Shown piece after piece: positions 7,281 through 13,174 of a DNA stretch of 13,393 nucleotides. Each line of letters begins with the position of its first letter. The stretch's first letter is position 1. The notes under the pieces are model-generated. The model did no database searches and was not told the DNA's origin. It saw only the letters and a list, made by a program, of their open reading frames with translations. The position numbers and the translations under genes were made by a program. Source of the stretch: an uncultured Anaerolineales bacterium (lineage in GTDB: Bacteria > Chloroflexota > Anaerolineae > Anaerolineales > Villigracilaceae); NCBI GenBank assembly GCA_937928015.1, contig CALFXA010000224.1:1-13393 (forward strand). The letters run 5' to 3'.

Positions 7281-7877
7281 CTATGATTTGAGTTTTGGCA
7301 GGAATGCGCCAGTGGTCTTCATGTAGTTTCGATATTCGTCGCCGAATTTGGCGATGAGGTTGGCTTCCTCTTTTGGCGTGCGGACGGCCATCGCGATGAA
7401 TGCCAGCGCAGCCATCATGATGATGAACCAGTTATCCGCCATCAGGCCGAACGCTCCGATAAAGGACGATCCGACCGTGTATAGCGGATGCCGCACCCAG
7501 TGATAGATTCCGCGCGTGACCAATTTGTGCTCCTTGCGGGTCGCGCTGGTGGGAGTGATGCCACTTCCGATGCTGACGAACAACCAGTAAATTCCGAGGA
7601 CGCACAGGCTGCCGATTCCCACGCCCAGCCAGCGGACCCAATCGGGCAGCCCGATCTTGGACCAACTCATCCAGGCGGGATGGACGAGGTACACCAGCGG
7701 GCCTAGCCAAAGGACCGACCCAACCAGCCGAATGATCGTCATCATGAGGTTGCCATCCGCGTTGCGCGAGACGGATTCGCCGCTGTTCCTGTCCGCTTTG
7801 GAGCGGAAGTAAATGGAGATGCCTGCTCCCGAGAACAGGATCAGGGCTGCCAGAATGCGAAAGATGTTTTCGTTCAT
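7281..7877 (-). CDS. Isoprenylcysteine carboxyl methyltransferase-like membrane protein
   Basis: A 198-residue integral membrane protein with about four or five hydrophobic segments (about 5-24, 48-66, 82-103, 138-165). The C-terminal half carries the signature of the ICMT/phospholipid N-methyltransferase superfamily: HKLVTRGIYHWVRHPLY (117-133), the EE pair 170-171 followed by KFGDEYRNYM (177-186), and AFLP near the end. These residues bind S-adenosylmethionine in characterised members, so a small-molecule, lipid or protein methylation role is likely; the substrate is unknown. It sits inside the metal operon, 9 bases before the DtxR/FeoA fusion gene and 63 bases after the DtxR gene. Its link to iron is by position only. 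The ribosome site before the ATG at 7877 is weak (AGG). Confidence 0.87.
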   Translation of the reverse strand: MNENIFRILAALILFSGAGISIYFRSKADRNSGESVSRNADGNLMMTIIRLVGSVLWLGPLVYLVHPAWMSWSKIGLPDWVRWLGVGIGSLCVLGIYWLFVSIGSGITPTSATRKEHKLVTRGIYHWVRHPLYTVGSSFIGAFGLMADNWFIIMMAALAFIAMAVRTPKEEANLIAKFGDEYRNYMKTTGAFLPKLKS

Positions 7878-7899
7878 ATGAGATACCTGTAAACTTTCT

Positions 7900-7926
7900 G
7901 AAACGGGCGCGAAATTCGTCCGTCTC
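7900..7926 (-). other. Hairpin in the gap between the dtxR-like gene and the methyltransferase-like gene
   Basis: On the minus-strand transcript GAGACGG (7926-7920) can pair with CCGTTTC (7906-7900), with one G-U pair, enclosing a CGAATTTCG near-palindrome. There is no T run after it, so it is not an intrinsic terminator. It occupies the only sizeable gap within the operon and could affect mRNA stability or relative expression; that role is speculative. Confidence 0.3.
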
Positions 7927-7940
7927 TTGAAAAAGATGCG

Positions 7941-8603
7941 CTATACAAAGACCCGCTGGGTGATGGCGAGTCCCACCACGAAGGCGGGTTGAGAGTCGAT
8001 TTGAAGGGTCAGATTGCCGTCGAACTCGGAATAACCGATTACGTGGACCTGCGCGCCTGGGATGAGTCCCAGCCCCTGCAGGTGGCGGAGAAAGGCGGGG
8101 TCGGCGCCATGGACCCGTTTGACGGTACCAGCCTCGCCCGTCCGCAATGAGGCCAGGGGGCGGGTGTCATCGCTGGGCATGGTCAGGTCGGCGGTGGGGA
8201 TGAGGTCGCCATGCGGATCTCGTGCAGGATTTCCCAACGCAGCGGCGATGCGGCGCTCGAAGTCCTCCGAGATGACGTGCTCCAGGCGGCAGGCTTCCTC
8301 GTGGACCTCGTCCCAGGTGTAGCCCAAGGTCTGGACGAGCCAGGTTTCGAGCAGGCGATGATGACGAATGACCTCCAGCGCGGCGCGCTCGCCCTCAGAT
8401 GTGAGGGTGACTCCTTGATGTTTCTTGTAGACGACCAGGGCAGGCGAGACATTGGCCAGTCGTTGCAACATGCCCGTCACCGAAGCGGGAGCCACGCTGA
8501 GACGTGCGGCCAGGTCGTTGGTGCTGGCAGGCGCGCCGTCGGCGCTCAGGTCGTAAATTTGTTTGAGGTAATCCTGAATGGACTGGGTGAGAATCTCCGA
8601 CAT
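7941..8603 (-). CDS. DtxR/MntR-family metal-dependent transcriptional regulator
   Basis: A 220-residue cytoplasmic repressor. A winged helix-turn-helix covers about 5-72 (recognition region TNDLAARLSVAPASVTGMLQ, 29-48). The metal-binding and dimerisation domain (73-140) keeps the complete DtxR ligand set by alignment: H82, E86, H101, C105, E108 and H109 in HHRLLE and HEEACRLEH, followed by PARDPHGDLIP. A C-terminal SH3/FeoA-like domain covers about 148-220. Ligand identity favours iron-type DtxR/IdeR over manganese-type MntR, but this is not certain. ATG 8603 is chosen because it overlaps the upstream stop by one base (TAATG); a TTG at 8618 would add five residues. It probably represses the operon at the palindrome near 9327-9342 when loaded with metal. 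Confidence 0.94.
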   Translation of the reverse strand: MSEILTQSIQDYLKQIYDLSADGAPASTNDLAARLSVAPASVTGMLQRLANVSPALVVYKKHQGVTLTSEGERAALEVIRHHRLLETWLVQTLGYTWDEVHEEACRLEHVISEDFERRIAAALGNPARDPHGDLIPTADLTMPSDDTRPLASLRTGEAGTVKRVHGADPAFLRHLQGLGLIPGAQVHVIGYSEFDGNLTLQIDSQPAFVVGLAITQRVFV

Positions 8604-9304
8604 TAGATACCGTTCCAAAGGGTGAGGGTGACGCAGCTAAAGAAAGCGAGGTAGGCAATATTGAAACCCGCGCCTTCGGTCCAGTCACGGACGAATTGCG
8701 GGAGGATGCGCTTGCCGAACATCCAGACGATGGTGACTGTGACGGGGTTGACGGCGGCCATCCAGATCGGGAAGGATGTCCCGCCCTGGGCGACCAGGAT
8801 CGAGAACAGGATCGAGGCCAGGGTGGCCGCCAGCATCAAGGGAACATAGGTGATGAGGAGTACTTTGCGATGACGGGCGATCATGTCTGCGATCACAGGC
8901 TGGGAGGATTCATCTACCTGATTCAACGCGTGGGCGTATTCGCCCATGTAAAAGAACGAGCCGTGCACGAACGCGCCCACCACCGACGCAAACCCAAACA
9001 GCAGGGCGGTGACCGGGGCCAGCACGGACCCCGAGGCTGCCAGCCCCTGATAAGTCAGCCAAAACCCCACCAGAATCAGCGGTGTGGAGAAGACGCCAAC
9101 CAGCGCGCCGCCCATCATTCGGGCAGGGGAGAGCGCGGCCATCCGCTCTGCATCGGACAGGAGTTTGGCAAAGGGCTTGAGTTTGGGATACTCGTCGAGG
9201 TTTACCTTGCCGGCGAGCAGCATTACATCCCCGACTGCGTATAGGAATGCTCCCAGGATGGCAAGGAGACCCGTTAATTGTAAGGAGAAGTTTGAAATAT
9301 TCAT
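8603..9304 (-). CDS. Six-helix membrane protein of unknown function, first gene of the metal operon
   Basis: A 233-residue integral membrane protein with about six predicted transmembrane helices (about 9-31, 64-86, 96-118, 148-172, 178-200, 211-231). Intramembrane or membrane-border polar residues include G25-D26, H114, E122 and H125 in the segment VHGSFFYMGEYAH; such a His/Glu cluster could bind a metal or carry protons. A likeness to DUF6796-type proteins is suspected from memory only. It is the promoter-proximal gene, directly behind a DtxR-type operator, and is translationally coupled to the regulator gene (TAATG). The start at 9304 has only a weak AGG ribosome site. A role in metal transport or sensing is inferred from context alone. 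Confidence 0.88.
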   Translation of the reverse strand: MNISNFSLQLTGLLAILGAFLYAVGDVMLLAGKVNLDEYPKLKPFAKLLSDAERMAALSPARMMGGALVGVFSTPLILVGFWLTYQGLAASGSVLAPVTALLFGFASVVGAFVHGSFFYMGEYAHALNQVDESSQPVIADMIARHRKVLLITYVPLMLAATLASILFSILVAQGGTSFPIWMAAVNPVTVTIVWMFGKRILPQFVRDWTEGAGFNIAYLAFFSCVTLTLWNGI

Positions 9305-9326
9305 ATTAGAAATGCCTATAATAGAA

Positions 9327-9342
9327 TTTAGCTTAGACTAAA
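9327..9342. promoter_or_regulatory. Candidate DtxR-family operator
   Basis: TTTAGCTTAGACTAAA is a palindrome with arms TTTAG / CTAAA and a central TA, 12 of 16 positions symmetric. It is close to the TTTAGGTTAACCTAAA-type sites known for DtxR/MntR/SirR regulators. It lies just downstream of the predicted -10 of the minus-strand operon and 22 bases before the first start codon, a position suited to repression by the DtxR-like protein encoded second in the operon. Confidence 0.7.
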
Positions 9343-9345
9343 AGT

Positions 9346-9373
9346 ATTTTACTCTTAATTAGTCAACTGTCAA
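9346..9373 (-). promoter_or_regulatory. Promoter of the six-gene metal operon
   Basis: Read on the minus strand, a perfect -35 TTGACA (9373-9368) is followed after 16 bases by -10 TAAAAT (9351-9346). Transcription would start at about 9339, inside the DtxR-type palindrome. An alternative -10 TATTAT (minus strand, about 9324-9319) also exists but lacks a clear -35. Confidence 0.65.
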
Positions 9374-9454
9374 GAGAGGATTGCGCCTTCAGCGGGGATC
9401 GGGTGACGAAAATACCCTCATCACAGACGTTTGTCAGGGCGGGGGAATTGGGAC

Positions 9455-9482
9455 TTGACTTTTGTTTGATTCTCAGTAGAAT
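9455..9482 (+). promoter_or_regulatory. Promoter of the ROK regulator / sugar operon
   Basis: -35 TTGACT (9455-9460) and -10 TAGAAT (9477-9482) are separated by 16 bases. The predicted start near 9489 gives a leader of about 30 bases. The 80 bases between this and the divergent metal promoter show no further gene or clear site. Confidence 0.62.
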
Positions 9483-9485
9483 CTG

Positions 9486-9512
9486 CTTTGTAAGTCCAGT
9501 GAATTTACAAAG
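9486..9512. promoter_or_regulatory. Perfect inverted repeat, candidate ROK operator
   Basis: CTTTGTAA (9486-9493) and TTACAAAG (9505-9512) are perfect 8-bp arms around an 11-base spacer. The site starts 3 bases after the -10 and covers the expected transcription start, 6 bases before the first ATG. ROK repressors such as NagC and XylR bind A/T-rich palindromes of this kind, so autoregulation is likely. Confidence 0.62.
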
Positions 9513-9518
9513 TACCCT

Positions 9519-10697
9519 ATGGACCCTGCCATGAAAAAAGCGACCCATCAACAGACCAAACAACACAACCGCGATCTCGTCTTGCGGACGATCTTCGTAA
9601 ACGAGACCATCAGCCGCGCGGAAATCGCCCGCGTGACCATGCTGACCCGCACCACCGTCTCGGATGCCGTGACGGGGTTGTTAACCGAGGGCCTGGTGCA
9701 GGAGGTGGGGTACGGCACGTCGCTGGGCGGCAAGAATCCGATTCTGCTCAGCCTGGTGGCCGATGCCCGTTACCTGATCGGCTTGAACCTGGCGCAGGAT
9801 AAATTCATCGGCGCAATCGTCAACCTGCGCGGCGAGATCAAGCAGACGGTCGAGTTGCCCGTGCACAGCGGTAACGGTCAGCAGGCACTCGAACAGGTCT
9901 ACCAGATTCTGGATGAATTGCTCAAGACGGAATGGAAGCCCATCGTCGGGATCGGGGTGGGCGCCCCGGGCTTGATCAACACCCGCGAGGGAATCGTGGT
10001 CAATGCCGTGAACCTTGAATGGCGCGATCTGCCTTTGGCGAATCTGCTCGAAGAGCGTTATCGCCTGCCCGTGACCGTGCTCAACGACAGCCAGGCGACC
10101 GCCATCGGCGAGTATGTCTACGGAGAACACGAACCCGACGGGAACCTGGTGGTGGTCAACGTCAAGCACGGCATCGGCGCGGGCATCCTGATCAACGGAC
10201 GCCTGTTCCAGGGCGACGGCGGCGGCGCGGGCGAAATCGGTCACGTGGTGGTGCAGGAAAATGGCACACAATGCCGCTGCGGCAAGCGCGGATGTCTCGA
10301 GACGGTGGCCAGCGCCCAGGCGGTGGTCCGCCGCGTGCAAACGGAAACAGGCCAGGGGTCCACACTGGATGAGATCCGCGTCGCCTTCGAGGCGGACGAT
10401 GCGCAGGTCCGCGCGGCCGTGCTGGATGCGGGACATTATCTCGGCACCTCGCTGGCGAATTTGATCGGCACGCTCAATATTCAAAAGATCGTCCTGACGG
10501 GTGACATGACCCGCTTCGGCGATGCCTGGCTTGACTCGGTCCGCCATGCGATGCAGGAGGCCGCGCTGGCGCGCATGGCCGAGGGCACGCAGTTGGAGAT
10601 CGGCAAGCTCGACTATCGCGGCTGTATCCTGGGCGCTTCGGCCTTGTTACTCCTGGACGATTATTCCCTGCTCTTTACGGGCGCTGAGGAAAGTTAA
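9519..10697 (+). CDS. ROK-family transcriptional repressor
   Basis: A 392-residue regulator of the NagC/XylR/Mlc type. The N-terminal winged helix-turn-helix spans about 12-70 (ISRAEIARVTMLTRTTVSDAV as core). The ROK sugar-binding and ATPase-like fold follows: GIGVGAPG (144-151), ND190 in LNDSQATAIGEY, GGGAGEIGH (234-242), and the ROK zinc site H242 with C252, C254 and C259 in CRCGKRGC. The sugar-phosphorylation Asp (D190) and the E-x-G-H motif are intact, so residual sugar kinase activity cannot be excluded. The ligand is probably a sugar or sugar phosphate of the pathway encoded downstream. ATG 9531 (with GGA seven bases upstream) is an alternative start that removes four residues. The stop overlaps the next start by one base (TAATG). 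Confidence 0.95.
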   Translation: MDPAMKKATHQQTKQHNRDLVLRTIFVNETISRAEIARVTMLTRTTVSDAVTGLLTEGLVQEVGYGTSLGGKNPILLSLVADARYLIGLNLAQDKFIGAIVNLRGEIKQTVELPVHSGNGQQALEQVYQILDELLKTEWKPIVGIGVGAPGLINTREGIVVNAVNLEWRDLPLANLLEERYRLPVTVLNDSQATAIGEYVYGEHEPDGNLVVVNVKHGIGAGILINGRLFQGDGGGAGEIGHVVVQENGTQCRCGKRGCLETVASAQAVVRRVQTETGQGSTLDEIRVAFEADDAQVRAAVLDAGHYLGTSLANLIGTLNIQKIVLTGDMTRFGDAWLDSVRHAMQEAALARMAEGTQLEIGKLDYRGCILGASALLLLDDYSLLFTGAEES

Positions 10698-12079
10698 TGA
10701 CTTTTGCACTTGTTTCCCCTTCTGTTCTTCCCCCGCTGGATGAGTCTTTCCGTCCTGCCGTGCTGGCTAATCACGCCTTCCGCGCGCAGGTGGCTTCGGT
10801 CGGTGTCCCGCTCGTGCTCGGATTGGAGCGTAGCGAAACCGAGTTCTCGCGCTATGAGACCCTGGTCTATCCCGAGGGTCATCCCAATTTCGACGCCAAC
10901 CTGCCGTACGTGGGACGCATCGTCAAATTCCTGCTCTGGCAGCGCGGCGGACACACAGTCTACGTGGGCGGCCCGCGCGGAATCGCCGATCACTTGAACA
11001 AGCTGTATTCGGCCAGCGGCGCGCAGAAGTTCGACTTCCACTTCATGGGCGACCAGGTCTACGAACGGACCTTCCGTGTCGTTTCCTGCGCCGCGGCGGA
11101 TGTGCCGCCCGCGCGCGAGACGGGCAAATCGCTCGGGCGTCACCTGGCAGGCTACCACATCGGCTTTGACCTGGGCGCCTCGGACCGTAAGGTCAGCGCC
11201 GTGGTGGACGGGACTCCCATCTACAGCGAAGAGATCATCTGGGAGCCACGCAAGCATGACAATCCCGAGTATCACTACGGCGAAATCCTGACCGCGCTGA
11301 AGACTGCCGCCTCGAAGATGCCGCGCGTGGACGCCATCGGTGGTAGCTCGGCGGGCATCTACATCGACAACCGCCCGATGGTGGCGTCGCTGTTCCGCGG
11401 CGTGCCGCGCGAACGTTTTGGCGAGGTCAAGTCCATCTTTCAGCGTTTGCATACGGAGATGAACGTCCCGTTGGAAGTTATCAACGACGGCGACGTAACC
11501 GCACTGGCAGGCTCAATGTCTATTGAGGACAACGGCATCCTGGGGATCGCGCTCGGGTCGAGCGAGGCTGCTGGCTACGTGGACATGGACGGTCACATCA
11601 TGGGCTGGCTGAACGAACTGGCCTTCGCGCCCATCGACTACAGCGCCAACGCGCCCGTGGAGGAGTGGTCGGGCGACAAGGGCTGCGGCGCCTCGTACTT
11701 CTCACAGCAATGTGTCTTCCGCCTGGCACCCAAAGCGGGACTCGAGCTTCCCGTCGATGTGACCGATGCCGAGAAGTTGAAGTTCGTCCAGCAAAAGTTG
11801 GAAGCGGGCCACGATGGCGCGCTCAAAATCTGGCAGAGCATGGGCGTGTACCTGGGCTATGGCCTGGCGCATTATGCCGAATTCTACGACCTCAAGCATG
11901 TGCTGATCCTGGGCCGCTGCACCTCGGGCCGTGGCGGCGACCTGTTGCTCGAAGGCGCGCGAAAGGTGTTCCAGGCCGAGTTTCCTGAATTGCTGGAACG
12001 TATCAGCCTGCACCTGCCCGATGAGAAGGTCCGCCGCGTGGGCCAGTCGGTGGCTGCGGCGAGTTTGCCTGCGTTGTAG
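10697..12079 (+). CDS. ROK/actin-fold kinase-like protein with an extra N-terminal region
   Basis: A 460-residue protein whose C-terminal two thirds (about 153-460) have the acetate/sugar kinase/Hsp70 fold: phosphate-1 GFDLGASDRK (156-165), candidate catalytic D264 in VINDGDVTAL, phosphate-2 GIALGSSEAAGY (283-294) and an adenosine-type LGRCTSGRGGDL (405-416). It lacks both the ROK helix-turn-helix and the CxCGxxGC zinc motif, having only GDKGCG near 326-331. Residues 1-150 are not part of a standard ROK kinase; they contain GRIVKFLLWQRGGHTVYVGG (73-92) and resemble no domain I can name. The likely role is phosphorylation of a sugar, perhaps an amino sugar, imported by the transporter encoded at the right edge. 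It is translationally coupled to the ROK regulator. Function is inferred from fold and neighbours only. Confidence 0.85.
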   Translation: MTFALVSPSVLPPLDESFRPAVLANHAFRAQVASVGVPLVLGLERSETEFSRYETLVYPEGHPNFDANLPYVGRIVKFLLWQRGGHTVYVGGPRGIADHLNKLYSASGAQKFDFHFMGDQVYERTFRVVSCAAADVPPARETGKSLGRHLAGYHIGFDLGASDRKVSAVVDGTPIYSEEIIWEPRKHDNPEYHYGEILTALKTAASKMPRVDAIGGSSAGIYIDNRPMVASLFRGVPRERFGEVKSIFQRLHTEMNVPLEVINDGDVTALAGSMSIEDNGILGIALGSSEAAGYVDMDGHIMGWLNELAFAPIDYSANAPVEEWSGDKGCGASYFSQQCVFRLAPKAGLELPVDVTDAEKLKFVQQKLEAGHDGALKIWQSMGVYLGYGLAHYAEFYDLKHVLILGRCTSGRGGDLLLEGARKVFQAEFPELLERISLHLPDEKVRRVGQSVAAASLPAL

Positions 12080-12086
12080 AAGTATA

Positions 12087-12197
12087 GGTGGTCGAGTAGG
12101 GCGAAGCCCGTATCGAGACCACCAATGGACAAAGAAAAATTCCTGAAACAGGTGGTCTCGATACGCTCCTCACTCCGTTCGGAGCTACTCGACCACC
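12087..12197. repeat. REP-like inverted repeat doublet
   Basis: Two related palindromic units in opposite orientation lie 27 bases apart: unit A at 12087-12123 and unit B at 12151-12197. A's left arm GGTGGTCGAGTAG equals the complement of B's right arm (12185-12197) over 13 bp. A's right arm (12109-12123) equals the complement of B's left arm GGTGGTCTCGATACG (12151-12165) over 15 bp. Each unit is also bounded by GGTGGTC/GACCACC and has its own inner hairpin (GGGC-GAA-GCCC in A; CTCCG-TT-CGGAG in B). From memory, GGTGGTCTCGATACG...CTACTCGACCACC units are dispersed in many high-GC genomes. It fills the gap between kinase and deacetylase and would fold into a long RNA hairpin. Confidence 0.85.
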
Positions 12198-12211
12198 AAG
12201 AGAAATGGTCT

Positions 12212-13060
12212 ATGAACTTTCATCTCAACACCTCTGAAATCTTCGTCCCCGACTCCCAGCCCGTGGATGCGGCGCTGGCACGCACGACGCACCTGTGCAT
12301 CTCCGCTCATCAGGATGACATCGAGATCATGGCGGCCCAGCCGATCCTGGAATGCTTCCAGCAGAAGGATAAGTGGTTCACAGGTGTGGTCGTGACCGAC
12401 GGGCGCGGTTCTCCGCGTAATAGCCTGTACGAGACCTACACGGATGACGAGATGCGCGAAGTGCGCTTCAAGGAGCAGCGCAAGGCCGCCATCGTGGGGG
12501 AGTATGCCGCGCAGGTGATGCTCGACTATCCCAGCAAGATCATCAAGGACGCCGCGCGCTCTGAGCCTGTCGAGGACCTGGTCGCGCTAATCCGCGCCGC
12601 GAAGCCGCAGGTTATCTATACCCACAATCTGGCCGACAAGCATGACACGCACGTCTCGGTCGCTTTGAGGGTGGTGGCCGCCCTCCGAAAACTGGACCAG
12701 GCTGAACGTCCAGAGCGATTGTTGGGCTGTGAGGTTTGGCGCGCGTTGGACTGGATGGTCGACTCGGACAAAGTCCAGATGGACGTGTCTGCTCACGAGA
12801 ATTTACAGTTCGCTTTGTTGGGTGTGTTTGATTCGCAGATCGTCGGCGGCAAACGCTATGACCTGGCGTCGATGGGCCGCCGCCGCGCCAATGCCACGTA
12901 CTTCGAGTCGCACGGTGTGGACAATACGACCGGGCTGTCTTACGCGATGGACATGAGTCCGCTGATGAACGATGCCTCTCTGAACCCGGCCTCGTTTGCC
13001 AATGGCCTGGTCCAGCGCTTCGCACAGGATGTTGAAGACCGCGTTCGCAGGATGAGTTAA
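12212..13060 (+). CDS. PIG-L / LmbE-family deacetylase
   Basis: A 282-residue zinc-dependent N-deacetylase-fold protein. The metal and catalytic motif is A32-H-Q-D-D-I-E38, with H33 and D36 as zinc ligands and D35 as general base; the second motif THNLADKHDTH supplies H147 as third ligand. The usual AHPDD proline is Gln here. Family members remove N-acetyl groups from GlcNAc-type substrates (GlcNAc-phosphatidylinositol, mycothiol precursors, chitobiose); the exact substrate is unknown. The frame stays open back to an ATG at 12125, but residues from there would be encoded by REP unit B (QVVSIRSSLRSELLDH) and look unlike protein. ATG 12212 is therefore preferred although its ribosome site is weak (AAGAGA). 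The position after ROK genes and before a sugar-binding lipoprotein supports N-acetyl sugar or glycoside processing. Confidence 0.9.
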   Translation: MNFHLNTSEIFVPDSQPVDAALARTTHLCISAHQDDIEIMAAQPILECFQQKDKWFTGVVVTDGRGSPRNSLYETYTDDEMREVRFKEQRKAAIVGEYAAQVMLDYPSKIIKDAARSEPVEDLVALIRAAKPQVIYTHNLADKHDTHVSVALRVVAALRKLDQAERPERLLGCEVWRALDWMVDSDKVQMDVSAHENLQFALLGVFDSQIVGGKRYDLASMGRRRANATYFESHGVDNTTGLSYAMDMSPLMNDASLNPASFANGLVQRFAQDVEDRVRRMS

Positions 13061-13113
13061 CCCTTTTTTTGGCATTATCCAGTCATCCAGCAGAAAGGAG
13101 ATCTGCCTCAAAG

Positions 13114-13144
13114 AAACCTGTGGTTTGGTCCAATGTTGCAACAT
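13114..13144. promoter_or_regulatory. Two palindromes upstream of the solute-binding protein gene
   Basis: The 114-base gap 13061-13174 contains AAACC-TGT-GGTTT (13114-13126) and a perfect 12-bp palindrome ATGTTGCAACAT (13133-13144), 31 bases before the next start codon. The second could be an operator of a LacI-like or ROK regulator. It does not match the CTTTGTAA...TTACAAAG site near the ROK gene. No clear promoter was found in the gap, and the T run after the deacetylase stop (13063-13070) has no stem. Confidence 0.4.
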
Positions 13145-13174
13145 CTCTCGACAAAATCCAAGGAGAAGAAACCA

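Noticed and set aside
7900..7926. Intra-operon hairpin as a terminator separating regulator and transport genes
   Set aside because: No T run follows on the minus strand; kept only as a possible RNA structure.
9363..9566. A 67-codon minus-strand frame in the divergent intergenic region
   Set aside because: It runs through two promoters and the ROK operator, lacks a ribosome site and shows no protein-like pattern.
9681..10547. A 288-codon open frame on the minus strand
   Set aside because: It is fully antisense to the ROK regulator, whose motifs are intact, and has no recognisable protein features.
10694..11452. A 252-codon open frame on the minus strand
   Set aside because: It is antisense to the kinase-like gene; the composition (Asp, Val, His, Arg) is that of a GC-rich shadow frame.
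12087..12197. The repeat pair as a CRISPR or as transposon ends
   Set aside because: There are only two units, in inverted orientation, self-palindromic, with a 27-base spacer and no transposase gene between them; a REP doublet fits better.
12125..12211. Upstream extension of the deacetylase frame to ATG 12125
   Set aside because: Most of the extra residues are encoded by REP unit B, and no Shine-Dalgarno precedes that ATG.
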